Below the pieces are notes generated by a model, which saw only the letters and a list, made by a program, of their open reading frames with translations, was not told the origin of the DNA and did no database searches. Below, in pieces: positions 47,541 to 56,508 of a stretch of 64,000 nt of DNA. Source of the stretch: Laceyella sediminis (GTDB lineage Bacteria; Bacillota; Bacilli; Thermoactinomycetales; Thermoactinomycetaceae); the NCBI RefSeq assembly GCF_003003125.1, contig NZ_PVTZ01000007.1, positions 124,001 through 188,000 of the forward strand. Reading direction: 5' to 3'. A program made the translations under genes and the position numbers. Positions within the stretch are counted from its first letter, which is position 1; every line of letters starts with the position of its first letter.

Positions 47541-49016
47541 CTATTTGCGCAACTTGATTTTCCCCGCGCGCGCGGCCAGATTTTCCGTATATTTCGTAAC
47601 ATAATTGATCGGCATCTCAATATTGAGTTCGCCTTTGAAGTTATCCATTTTGCCCATCGGCGCCTTCATGATGCTGAACAGTTCATTCCGCTTCCAAATC
47701 ACGCCGACCACCAAGATCAATTGCATGGCGATGGTCCAGATGTACCCCACCTTGTCAGGAGGGTTCATTGCGTAGAGAAATTGGGAGATGGTAAGCAGCA
47801 TGCTGAAAAAAACGCCGACGATCAATTTGATCACTTGATACCCGATAAACCGTTTGAACCAGTTTGTTGCCACCGACGACCAATTGGGATTGAGCGCCAT
47901 CAAGAACGCAAACGGAGCGAACAAAGCGATCAGCACAAACATGAATTGGTAGACAATCATCGCCCCGGCGATGATGAAGAAAAGCAAGCCTAAAATCAAA
48001 TGGGATATACAGAGCAGCAACAACAGGGTCAACCGCTCAAATACACCCATCGTCGTCACCATCGGATTAGGTTCGATGCCCCGCTCACTGCTTCCCTTCT
48101 TCTCATCGATCACCGCTTGTTTTCGGGCGCTACTACCCACTTTGTGATTCAAGATCTTGTTAATCCGTTCCGGCGTAATCTCTTTGTCAATCGACGTCTT
48201 GCCGTATTGCAGCATAATATACGGCTCATAAACCATCATGTTGTACAACTTGTCAGCGATGATCAGCGAGGAAACGTCAGCGGGATAAGTCACTTCATCA
48301 TCGCTCAACTCCGCTTGGAAATCGATTCCTACACCCATCACCTCTTGGCTAAGGCCGCTACTGATGTCATTGAAATAACGCATAATCCCGCCAGCGTTGG
48401 CGAAGAAGGCCATTCCCAAGATCAGGATCACCACGCTGGTAATCATCGATGACAAGGCGTCTTGCGTCTTCTTCTTGATGATCCCTTGATAAGCGATAAC
48501 CGCTCCGGCAATAATGATCATCATCAACAGAAAATTGCCCATCAAACCGGTCTGGCCGTACCCACTTCCGTTGAATCCGGCCAATTGCTGCACCGCTTTT
48601 TCCACCGCATCTGCAAACTCGTCGACAATATCGAGGGAAAAAGCGTTTTCTACGATCAAGATGACAGTGAAGTTCCATGAGAGCAACGCTTGCCACACCA
48701 AATTGTTTACATGGTGCATCATCATATAGCCTGAATCGGCGGCCAAATCATACAATTCCCAAGCTTGCCGTTCCTCCAGGGTCATCTCCAGCGAATAGCG
48801 ACTCGGCTTGTACTTGGCAAATTTCGTCTCATATCCTTTGGCTTTGGCGCGATCAATCTTCTCCTCTGGGAAAATCGTGAGCAAGTCACTGACCAAGTTG
48901 AAACCTTCTGATTCTTGCTTCGTCTCCTCCGCATAGACCACGCTTCCGCTTCCTGCACTGCCTCCCATGATTAAGAGAGTAAGAAGGAAGACAGCGATCC
49001 ATTTTCTCCCCATCAT
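47541..49016 (-). CDS. VirB6/TrbL-like polytopic T4SS channel protein
   Basis: A 491-residue protein with a signal peptide (cleavage near 25), a hydrophilic 130-residue N-domain and about seven membrane segments from residue 80 on. Topology matches the CD3337/EF1877 and ConG (ICEBs1) group, the Gram-positive equivalents of VirB6. It should form part of the inner-membrane pore. Start is one of two ATGs at 49016/49013 behind AAGGGGA, which leaves the signal peptide at the very N-terminus; the longer TTG frame at 49055 is less likely. Confidence 0.75.
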   Translation of the reverse strand: MMGRKWIAVFLLTLLIMGGSAGSGSVVYAEETKQESEGFNLVSDLLTIFPEEKIDRAKAKGYETKFAKYKPSRYSLEMTLEERQAWELYDLAADSGYMMMHHVNNLVWQALLSWNFTVILIVENAFSLDIVDEFADAVEKAVQQLAGFNGSGYGQTGLMGNFLLMMIIIAGAVIAYQGIIKKKTQDALSSMITSVVILILGMAFFANAGGIMRYFNDISSGLSQEVMGVGIDFQAELSDDEVTYPADVSSLIIADKLYNMMVYEPYIMLQYGKTSIDKEITPERINKILNHKVGSSARKQAVIDEKKGSSERGIEPNPMVTTMGVFERLTLLLLLCISHLILGLLFFIIAGAMIVYQFMFVLIALFAPFAFLMALNPNWSSVATNWFKRFIGYQVIKLIVGVFFSMLLTISQFLYAMNPPDKVGYIWTIAMQLILVVGVIWKRNELFSIMKAPMGKMDNFKGELNIEMPINYVTKYTENLAARAGKIKLRK

Positions 49017-49061
49017 TGCGTCTGGTCCCCTTCGTTTCAAGCTATCCAACCACAACCCTCT

Positions 49062-51542
49062 TCATTGGCGCACCGCTTCCAACCCTGGCTGTTTGCGTGA
49101 GCCTGGACGGGTGTCAAACGCCGTGAACAGGCGTTCTTCCAATACGCGAATCTCCACTTCATTGACGCGCTTCTCCAGATCGGACATCAGGCACATCCCT
49201 GTAGGCAAGTTGCGGATGGTCTCAATGTTGTTTTCATCCGCTTCAATCCCCAAGATTTGACATGCCGCTTCTGCTTCTTTGGTGTCACGGCAACGGAACA
49301 CAAACCGGCACCCCAGATTGGATCGTATCTCTTCACCCAGCATATCTTTGGCGTTTTGACTGATCAGGTAGATGGCCGCGTTTTTGCTCCGCCCGGTGCG
49401 CACCAGCTCCTCTAGGATCGCTCGGCCTTCCCGCACTTTGGCCAACCGCCATGATTCATCGAACAACACCAGCTTGAACTCACTGGACGGCTGGTTGGAG
49501 AAACGGCGGGAAAAATCCGAAATGGCCATCAAGAGTGCAATTGCCATGCGCCCAAAGTCAGTTTGGCTCTCTTCCGGCAATTTCAAATCCTCCACTTGTA
49601 AGATAGTGAGCGGCAACGACAAATCAATTGCCTTCTGCGTTCCATCGCCAAACAGCAACTGTCCTTGCCCTGAGGTGGCCAGGTAACTCAGCACATCGAC
49701 AATCTCTTCCAACGAGTCCTGCCGCTTTTCTGGAGCTTCACGCAATCCCGCTTTTAGCGTTTCAATCACTTTCATCATGGACGGCCGCTCAGCATGTTGC
49801 ACCACATGGTCCACGGCTTTGCCGATCACAATCGCTTCATAGGTGCCATCTGCGGCGCGAGCGAGGAATTGAAGAATGCGTTTGGCCGTTTCCGTTGCGG
49901 CGGCCCGATCTTGAATGCTGTGCGCGCCCACCAACGGGTCCAGCTTGCCACGGTCCTCCGCACTGGCCCGCAAAGTGACCACGCGGGAGATGTCCTTCAA
50001 TTCCGGCAAGTATTCAGGCCAATGCGCCCGTTCATCTTTCGGGTCAAAGATCAACACTTTGGCCCCCGACAGCAGGGCTTGGTATGCTAGGAGATTAGCC
50101 CCCAACGACTTACCTGCACCCAGCGATCCGATGAACGCGGCAGAAGCTGTCGTGCTCAACTTCTTATCTTTGGGTCCACGGTCATGCTGGAAGAAAACGG
50201 GCAAATTCTGCGACATGCCGATGAAGTGCCCTTGCCCGTCACCCAGTTGCCGTGTCGCCCCAATCATGCTGGCGCCGACCGCGGCCGGGTCCATGAAGTG
50301 AACATAATCCGTGATGTACCGTTTGGCGCCGGGTATGAATTCATTGAAAGCGCGCCACTGGTCTCCGTACGGCACCTCTACTTGGATCATCATGTCGCTG
50401 TACATGTCACGCACGGTTTGGATGCGCAAGTTCAGTTGCTCTTGGTTGGACGCGGACACGCAAAGCACAATCGACGTATTGATCAACGGAAATTTGTCGG
50501 TGCGTAGGTTACTCTCCAGTTCGTTGGCCTCTTGGCGGCTATTCAAAATGTGGTAGGAGGTTTCTTCCCCGCTTTCAACCGCATGTTCATCTTCTGCTTT
50601 CAGCTCTTTTTTCTTGTTCAGCACTTGTGACAGTGCCTTCCCATACTCAATCGTCTCTGTCCTGACCGAAGCCTCCACCGGAAACGATAACCGCTGCAAG
50701 CAATACAGCCATTCCAAACCGGGAAACGGAGCCTTGTCGGGAATATGAGACAAGGTGAGGAAGGCCATGTACCCTTGTTTTGCCTGGTTGCCAATGAATT
50801 GTTCCACCACCAGTTGCCGGCCATGGGAGTCATCGAACCGGCCTTCTGCCAATGTGAGGATATCGCGCCCTGGCCGTTTGGCCTTCTTGCCTTTCACCTC
50901 TACCGGCACCGCTTGCGGCACCCAATCTTTCCGCCGCGGTGTGTCGGCAATTCCCCTGTAAAACCCACGCCGGATCAACCACTCCAAATCCGCTGGATCG
51001 ACCCGGCGCGCACGCAAAAAGCTGTTAACCCGGGAGTAGATCAGCTCTTCCTGCACTTGGTAAGCTTCAATCTCCTCTTGGAAAACCTCCGGCATATCCG
51101 TTCCTGCTTGGTTGTTGAGGTACCGTCTGAAATCTTTCCAAATGTAGTTGAGCTCGCCGAAGAACGACAACCCCTTGACAGTGGTCGGTTTCAACTTCAC
51201 CCCGATGAAAAAGCGGTGTTGATGGATGTCTTTGCCGCGCAAGTGGTCGATGGCCGTCTGAATGTGACGCTTGCCAGCCTCCCGCAACCCTTCACACAGA
51301 CGCTCCTCCATCGCTTGGCGATGCTCTTCCAGGCTCTGGTATTCGGGTACGACCAGCGCATGCGTGTCAGCATGAATGTTCCAATAAAAAGCCTCCAGAT
51401 TTCCATGGAGGCTTAGTTTATCGTCGTTGGAACGATAATCGTAGTTAAACGGCTGCAGTTCATAGTAAGCGTAGACAGAGCCTTCCGTGCCAAACACCAG
51501 GTTTTGTTCAAAATATTTAACGGGAAATTGGATGCGCGTCAT
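49062..51542 (-). CDS. VirB4/ConE-like T4SS ATPase
   Basis: An 826-residue soluble ATPase. An N-terminal VirB4-type region is followed by a RecA-like motor: Walker A GSLGAGKSLG near 472-481, Walker B FKLVLFDESW near 688-697, then YLISQNAKDML near 725, typical of VirB4/TraC/ConE proteins. It powers assembly or substrate transfer at the channel. Its ATG overlaps the stop of the TcpE-like gene (ATGA), and GGGGGG gives a strong ribosome site. It is the most recognisable T4SS gene of the locus. Confidence 0.88.
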   Translation of the reverse strand: MTRIQFPVKYFEQNLVFGTEGSVYAYYELQPFNYDYRSNDDKLSLHGNLEAFYWNIHADTHALVVPEYQSLEEHRQAMEERLCEGLREAGKRHIQTAIDHLRGKDIHQHRFFIGVKLKPTTVKGLSFFGELNYIWKDFRRYLNNQAGTDMPEVFQEEIEAYQVQEELIYSRVNSFLRARRVDPADLEWLIRRGFYRGIADTPRRKDWVPQAVPVEVKGKKAKRPGRDILTLAEGRFDDSHGRQLVVEQFIGNQAKQGYMAFLTLSHIPDKAPFPGLEWLYCLQRLSFPVEASVRTETIEYGKALSQVLNKKKELKAEDEHAVESGEETSYHILNSRQEANELESNLRTDKFPLINTSIVLCVSASNQEQLNLRIQTVRDMYSDMMIQVEVPYGDQWRAFNEFIPGAKRYITDYVHFMDPAAVGASMIGATRQLGDGQGHFIGMSQNLPVFFQHDRGPKDKKLSTTASAAFIGSLGAGKSLGANLLAYQALLSGAKVLIFDPKDERAHWPEYLPELKDISRVVTLRASAEDRGKLDPLVGAHSIQDRAAATETAKRILQFLARAADGTYEAIVIGKAVDHVVQHAERPSMMKVIETLKAGLREAPEKRQDSLEEIVDVLSYLATSGQGQLLFGDGTQKAIDLSLPLTILQVEDLKLPEESQTDFGRMAIALLMAISDFSRRFSNQPSSEFKLVLFDESWRLAKVREGRAILEELVRTGRSKNAAIYLISQNAKDMLGEEIRSNLGCRFVFRCRDTKEAEAACQILGIEADENNIETIRNLPTGMCLMSDLEKRVNEVEIRVLEERLFTAFDTRPGSRKQPGLEAVRQ

Positions 51543-51937
51543 TCTTGATCCCCCCTGGTTGTATTGCGATAAGGTACTACACCTTCATATTGGTAATATT
51601 TTTGCTTCGGCCGCTCAATCTCTTGGTAACGCGCAAAATGGTGAGGGGCGAAAAAATGCTCCACCACTCGCAGGAGAAAGCGGTGGGGTGCTTTGCCATC
51701 CAATGTCTTACGAGTGAAAAACCAGGCCACTAAGGCTGGAATCCCGATAAACTTAACCAGAAAGTAGTCAACCCAACTGATGGGAGGAACACGGTTGAGG
51801 ATAACCATAATAATCAAGGTTCCGACGAAAAACGCCATCTGCCGGTATGACACCGGCAGCGGCAAATGGACTCCCTGAATGGAGTATACGGTTTTTTCAA
51901 TGCGAAAAACCTGGTTGTAGACGCGAATTTGCTTCAT
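51539..51937 (-). CDS. TcpE/ConD-family conjugal transfer membrane protein
   Basis: A 132-residue protein with two membrane segments at about 33-50 and 56-74 and a basic C-terminal cytosolic tail. The opening RVYNQVFRIEKTVYSI and the tail block LRVVEHFFAPHHFARYQ correspond to the TcpE family of Gram-positive T4SS (ConD in ICEBs1). Such proteins recruit or stabilise ATPases at the membrane. It overlaps both neighbours through ATGA junctions, so translation is coupled. Confidence 0.8.
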   Translation of the reverse strand: MKQIRVYNQVFRIEKTVYSIQGVHLPLPVSYRQMAFFVGTLIIMVILNRVPPISWVDYFLVKFIGIPALVAWFFTRKTLDGKAPHRFLLRVVEHFFAPHHFARYQEIERPKQKYYQYEGVVPYRNTTRGDQE

Positions 51938-52197
51938 TTGAGGACAGCCTCAAACAACCAGCGGAATCCGTCGGAACCCAGCGAAGAAACCATTTCCGGC
52001 TGGAAGATAAACACACTCACCAGCATCGCGAACAAAGCAAAGCCGATGAAAGCAGTGAACGCCCTCTTCCAGAACAGCGTCAAACTGATGAAAATCACAG
52101 CCAAAAAGAAGATCGAACCAATCTCCCCACCCAGCGTCTCCTGCAGTTTTTTCCCCGGAGTATCAGCCAACAACATCATTGTGCTTAAATTCATCAT
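51934..52197 (-). CDS. TcpD-like small membrane protein
   Basis: An 87-residue protein with two hydrophobic segments (about 28-45 and 48-68) between an N-terminal amphipathic stretch and a short C-terminal helix. Size, topology and position between TcpC- and TcpE-like genes match TcpD of clostridial T4SS and ConF-like subunits. Start is one of two adjacent ATGs behind AGGGGAGA. The gene is 1 nt from the TcpC-like stop and overlaps the TcpE-like start by 4 nt. Confidence 0.65.
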   Translation of the reverse strand: MMNLSTMMLLADTPGKKLQETLGGEIGSIFFLAVIFISLTLFWKRAFTAFIGFALFAMLVSVFIFQPEMVSSLGSDGFRWLFEAVLK

Positions 52198-52198
52198 G

Positions 52199-53110
52199 CT
52201 AGATCTCCCCTTGTCCCATTCTCACAACATACCAACGGTCGCCTTCCCGGACGAGGTCGAAGGTGTAATGGTAAGCCATCTCTGCTCCCGAAGACAGATC
52301 CTTCAACTGCACGTCACAGGTGACGGCGTAAACATCGCCTTGTTTGCGGACGGATAAGTTTTTCAAATCCATGAATTGCAAGATATCCTTCAATCCGGCG
52401 GTGGGCGTACTATTTTTTTGGAAATAAGCAATTTCCTGCGGTTCGCCCGTGGTGTACACTTTCCAGAAGGACTTCATGAATGTTTCCACCTGGGAACGAA
52501 TCTCTTCATTAACCGCCTCCCCTTGTTCCTTCTCATCCTGCCCTTCCGGTAGTTGGCGAGAGGAGGGCATGGGTGGAGCCACCAAATAAGGCGTGTCCGC
52601 AACCAAATAAGAGTTGCCCACTTTCTTGATCGGAACCACCATGTAACGGTCAACCCGTTTCTGCATTTTGGCATTGCCGACTTTGGTCAAAATCGTTTCG
52701 GCGAACACCGTCACATCTATCACACCAGAGCGATCGGACCGCTCTTTGATATCCCAAGCCGCAACATAGCGGGCATATGATTCCCAGTCAGCTTGTTTGA
52801 AATCGAGTCCCGCTTGCACATCCATGTTGTTGTGCAAAAACGGATTTAAGCGCTCCGCGCGGGAACTCTCTTTGCCTTTAGTCCAAAAGAAATATTCGCG
52901 GACAAACTGCTCGGCAAACGCTCGTTCTGAGAAGTGAGCTACTAACCCTTTTTGTGCGGCTTGGTTGTCCGCAGCGGCAATTTTCCGAGGCGGAACCGGG
53001 ATCAATCCGAATTGGACTCCCAAGACGGCCGTCGCGCTAACCGCCGTGTAGAATATCAATGCCCAGAACAAAAAACGTATGAAAGTACGACGAATCATCG
53101 GCCGTTCCAT
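52199..53110 (-). CDS. TcpC/ConB-family T4SS scaffold protein
   Basis: A 303-residue bitopic membrane protein. One helix (about 10-33) is followed by two extracytoplasmic NTF2-like domains (about 55-160 and 195-300). The pattern FVREYFFWTKGKESSRAERL near 65-85 and final strands YHYTFDLVREGDRWYVVRMG match TcpC of pCW3 and ConB of ICEBs1, essential VirB8-like scaffold proteins. Start ATG 53110 behind AAGGAGG; the ATG at 53116 sits right against that site. It overlaps or abuts the sortase stop, giving coupling. Confidence 0.8.
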   Translation of the reverse strand: MERPMIRRTFIRFLFWALIFYTAVSATAVLGVQFGLIPVPPRKIAAADNQAAQKGLVAHFSERAFAEQFVREYFFWTKGKESSRAERLNPFLHNNMDVQAGLDFKQADWESYARYVAAWDIKERSDRSGVIDVTVFAETILTKVGNAKMQKRVDRYMVVPIKKVGNSYLVADTPYLVAPPMPSSRQLPEGQDEKEQGEAVNEEIRSQVETFMKSFWKVYTTGEPQEIAYFQKNSTPTAGLKDILQFMDLKNLSVRKQGDVYAVTCDVQLKDLSSGAEMAYHYTFDLVREGDRWYVVRMGQGEI

Positions 53111-53112
53111 GT

Positions 53113-53745
53113 TCATCCTCCTTGTTCATCCGGAGCTGATTCATCCAGCTTCTGTTTTAATTCAGATTGAATGATGTAGCGTTCTGGAGCCGGCCCGACA
53201 AATGTGAATGGATAACATGTCGTCAACGTGAGCACGGGTTTCCCATGGGGGACGATTACCGTACGGTCATCCGGTTTTGTGACCCACGTCTTGGTAATAA
53301 CGTAAACAAAGGTCCCCTGTTTGGTACGAACTCGGAGTTCATCCCCTTTTTTCAGTTGGCCAATTTTGCGGAAAACCGTGTCGCGATGGCCGGACAAAAC
53401 CGCATTGTCCGGCTCGCCAGGCAATACGCTTCCAGCGTAATGCCCCACCCCGCTCGCCAATTCGTCTTCATGCGTCCCCTCGATGATCGGCATGCGCGCG
53501 TCCAATTTGGGGATGAGCAAATCGGCGAAGTGTTCCCCACTCTTTGGACGCTCCTCTTTTGGCACCACCACCCACTGGTCACCATCTTTGCGCGGCGGCG
53601 CTGACTTAAGCTTAGGCGCCTCTTGCCCCGAGCCGGCCGCCGTCGTCACCACCTGCAGTTTTTGGATATAATTCACCGCAGAATAACTGGCGTAAGCGAC
53701 GCCAGCCGTGACCAAAGCGAGCGCGATGGCGCAGTCCCACTTCAA
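53113..53745 (-). CDS. Class D-type sortase
   Basis: A 210-residue transpeptidase. One N-terminal helix (about 4-26) anchors it. The catalytic residues are His120 in LSGHRD, Cys177 in TLTTCYPF and Arg189 in PERYII. TLTTCYPF is typical of class D (and the related class E) sortases. The preceding gene ends with LPNTA, the very motif reported for class D sortases of Bacillus anthracis, so the two probably form an enzyme-substrate pair. TTG start overlaps the preceding stop (TTGA). It is the second gene of the T4SS operon. Confidence 0.9.
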   Translation of the reverse strand: MKWDCAIALALVTAGVAYASYSAVNYIQKLQVVTTAAGSGQEAPKLKSAPPRKDGDQWVVVPKEERPKSGEHFADLLIPKLDARMPIIEGTHEDELASGVGHYAGSVLPGEPDNAVLSGHRDTVFRKIGQLKKGDELRVRTKQGTFVYVITKTWVTKPDDRTVIVPHGKPVLTLTTCYPFTFVGPAPERYIIQSELKQKLDESAPDEQGG

Positions 53746-54632
53746 GAACGCTTCACCCGGCTCCGTCTGAACGCGTAAAGCGAACCGATTAGCGCTGTGG
53801 CGCCTCCGATCAACACCCCGTTCAAATCATTGCCAGCGGTGTTTGGCAATTGCCCCCCGTCCATCGTTTTGGGCAACTCGGTTGAGCGGGTGTCGGCAGT
53901 CGTCTTAATGGCGTCCTGTTTGGTTCCGGCATCCTTTTTCTCCGTTGAGAAAGCCTCCAGCGACACTTCCCCTTCGACCACCCGCACAGGTTCTTCAATG
54001 TGTTGGTTGGTGGATGGGTGTTGCTTGGATTCCTTCTGCGGCTTCATCGTTTGTTCTGATTGATTGAGCTTAGGCGAATGATGACTGGATAAATGATTGT
54101 TAGTGATTTGATCTTTGCGGGCAGGCTGTTCAGACTCGGATGTTGGTTGCGATTTTTCTTTTTCTGCGACCACTTCACGAGGCTTTTCTTCGCTAGGAGG
54201 CAATTCTGGGGATGTGGATTTCACTTCATCCGGTTGATGTTGTTGTACTTGTGGTTTTTTAGGGATTTCGACCTCTTGCGGACGACGGTCTTCAATGCGG
54301 CGTTCCAAACCCACATTTTTTTGCTCTGGAGCTGGTTGTTCCTGGGTGACTGAAGCTTTGCTCGGCGGCAAGTCAACAGGCTGGTTTGTGTCGGGGCCCA
54401 CCTCGTTTTCGGCAAAGGCGGAACCGACGCCCATCGTTAACCCTGTGACGAGGCAAAGTGATAAAGCAGCAGCAGTATGATTGGGGTTTCTTGCGGCGAA
54501 TGATTTAGGTCTGCGACGGTTTCCTTTTTGATTAGGATATTCCAGGTCAAACTGCCTCAACAGGTTGGAATAGATGTTACGGGAATGAACATCCGTACGC
54601 CAAGAATCCAAGATTTGTTTGGGATCTTTCAT
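53742..54632 (-). CDS. LPNTA-anchored surface protein, first gene of the T4SS operon
   Basis: A 296-residue wall-anchored protein. About 50 basic cytosolic residues precede a signal helix (about 52-73, ending SAFAEN). A long disordered stalk rich in Glu, Lys, Gln, Pro and Ser follows. The C-terminus is a sorting signal: LPNTA at 262-266, a hydrophobic helix, and the basic tail RRSRVKRS. An LPKT sequence nine residues earlier is a second candidate site. The long N-terminal extension before the signal is unusual. Start ATG behind AGGAGGGGG. Its function could be adhesion or shielding; no globular domain is seen. Confidence 0.85.
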   Translation of the reverse strand: MKDPKQILDSWRTDVHSRNIYSNLLRQFDLEYPNQKGNRRRPKSFAARNPNHTAAALSLCLVTGLTMGVGSAFAENEVGPDTNQPVDLPPSKASVTQEQPAPEQKNVGLERRIEDRRPQEVEIPKKPQVQQHQPDEVKSTSPELPPSEEKPREVVAEKEKSQPTSESEQPARKDQITNNHLSSHHSPKLNQSEQTMKPQKESKQHPSTNQHIEEPVRVVEGEVSLEAFSTEKKDAGTKQDAIKTTADTRSTELPKTMDGGQLPNTAGNDLNGVLIGGATALIGSLYAFRRSRVKRS

Positions 54633-55079
54633 AAAACCCCCTCCTCTTATATTGAAGAAACACTTATCAACTGCTATTGGTTATCGATGCCGACCGTATC
54701 CGCGCCGAAAACCGGGAATAATTGCCGTATCATTTCGCATTTTACTCAAATTAACAATATTTTGACATGGCTCCCCAGTATATCGGTCGTTCTCCCATTC
54801 TTTTTCCTATAATATTACACAAATCATCACGTTTTCAACACAATTTTGTAAAATCTGTACCAAGGATTATTCCCTTCGTGATCGAAATGATATCCTGCAT
54901 TTTTTTCTTTATCCGCTTTTTTCTTCGTTACATCGATAACCATAATAAACCATTTACATCTGCTTATAAATACGGTTTTTGTCAAATATTAAAAAAATTA
55001 TTATAATTAATATCCTAGCCCTGCCCTGTTCCCTTGCCTCCTCTTATACGATAAGACAAGGGAATAAACCGGAAAATGG
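54633..55079. other. 447-bp AT-rich promoter region of the T4SS operon
   Basis: No convincing ORF. It should contain the operon promoter read leftward; several weak TTG/TATA pairs exist and none stands out. No sporulation sigma consensus was recognised with confidence. Confidence 0.5.
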
Positions 55080-55537
55080 CTAAACTTCTATTTTCAGCAT
55101 CGGCAAAAACCGTCCGGGAATCGCCCCCGAAGGAACTTTCCCGATCTTGACAGCGCCCATCTTCAAATAAAATCCTTCTGCATGGGGATCACTATCTACC
55201 TTCAAACAAGTGAAACCGTGTGCACGAGCAGCATTCTTCGCATGTTCCAACAACATGCGGCCCACTTGTCTCCCCATCGCAGCCGGTTCGACAAACAAAG
55301 CCTGCAACTCTCCAACAGGCGGTCGTCCCTGGATGATATAAAATCCAAGCAAGCGCCTCGCCCGCTCTGCCACCACCACATCGTACTGACGCACCATTTC
55401 TGGCGTCACCGTCAGCTCATCAGCCACCTGTCGCATAAACGCTTCGTCATAGCCCAATGAGCCTTTGAACGAAGCGCCAGCTCTGTGATGGAAGCCGCCT
55501 CATGAGCCCGGGCCGGGCGAATAACCACCGCTACCAT
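55080..55537 (-). pseudogene. GNAT acetyltransferase, frameshifted
   Basis: The 3' frame (from about 55457) encodes the acetyl-CoA fold with ELQALFVEPAAMGRQVGRML, the GNAT P-loop region, ending PMLKIEV. The missing N-terminus is found in another frame from an ATG at 55537 (MVAVVIRPARAHEAASITE) and joins smoothly, SKAHW to GYDEAF, if one G is added to the GGG run at 55453-55455. So a single-base deletion breaks the gene, or the assembly has an error. Intact it would be about 153 residues. The substrate is unknown. Confidence 0.8.
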
Positions 55538-55574
55538 CCTTTTCACCACCATTTACGTCCCTGATCCCATCCTG

Positions 55575-56474
55575 TCAGCGCCCTAAGAGATGGGTAAGCG
55601 CCGGAGCCAACTCCGGATAACGGAATACATACCCGGTTTGCAATAAGACGCGCGGCAAAACACGACATCCCCCAAGTAACAACTCTTTCCCCATCTGTCC
55701 CAATGCCAGTCGGACCAAGGGTGCCGGCACATGAAACTTGGCTGGCTTGCCCAGCGCATCAGCCACGGCCTTGGCAAAATCACAGTTGGTGACTGCGGCG
55801 GGGCTCACCACATTGACGGGGCCCGCACACACTTCCTTCTCCAAGAGATGCGACACCACATGCGGAATTTCATCCAGCAATACCCAGCTCACTGGCTGTC
55901 TTCCGGAGCCCAGCTTGCCACCCAATCCCCATTTGAAAGGGTACAGCATTTTTGGGAAAGCTCCCCCTTGATTGCTAAGCACCATGCCAATCCGCATGTT
56001 CACTACCCGGATGCCACTTGCTCGTGCATCCTCTGCTGCCGCCTCCCATGCTTCCGCCACCTCGGCCAAAAAGCCCCTTCCTTTTGGGCTATTTTCATCC
56101 ACTTCTTCAGTGGCTGGGCGATCACCGTAGTAGCCGATCGCCGAGGCACTTAACAACACCTTTGGGGGACGTGCCATTGCAGCTAACGCTTGGCACAGGA
56201 AGCGCGTACCTTGCACCCTGCTTTTTAAGATGCGCTTCTTCTTCTCCCTGGTCCAGCGCAAACCGGCAATGCTTTCACCGGCCAGGTGGATGACCGCGTC
56301 CATGCCTTCCAGCTTGCCCGCTTCCAACTCTCGGTGCGAAGGATTCCAGTAGATATGGGGCTCCTCGCAAAGCGCCGTCCGAACCAGCGGAACCACTTCA
56401 TGCCCTTGGCTACGCAAATGCTTCACTACTGCCCCGCCGATCAGGCCTGTCGCTCCGGTCACCGCGATTTTCAA
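55575..56474 (-). CDS. TIGR01777-family SDR epimerase-like protein
   Basis: A 299-residue NAD(P)-binding protein of the extended SDR type. It opens KIAVTGATGLIGGAVVKHLR, a Rossmann GxxGxxG. IHLAGESIAGLRWTREKKKRI near 70-90 and LLSASAIGYYGDR near 115-127 (with the catalytic YxxxK-like area altered) are hallmarks of TIGR01777 proteins such as YfhF. A DUF1731-like C-terminal segment is present (LPRVLLQTGYVFRYPEL). Start TTG 56474 behind GGGGAGG; the ATG at 56501 lies before that site. Role unknown. Confidence 0.85.
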   Translation of the reverse strand: MKIAVTGATGLIGGAVVKHLRSQGHEVVPLVRTALCEEPHIYWNPSHRELEAGKLEGMDAVIHLAGESIAGLRWTREKKKRILKSRVQGTRFLCQALAAMARPPKVLLSASAIGYYGDRPATEEVDENSPKGRGFLAEVAEAWEAAAEDARASGIRVVNMRIGMVLSNQGGAFPKMLYPFKWGLGGKLGSGRQPVSWVLLDEIPHVVSHLLEKEVCAGPVNVVSPAAVTNCDFAKAVADALGKPAKFHVPAPLVRLALGQMGKELLLGGCRVLPRVLLQTGYVFRYPELAPALTHLLGR

Positions 56475-56508
56475 CAGATCGTTCCTCCCCCATCGCGTCA
56501 TCCCGCTA

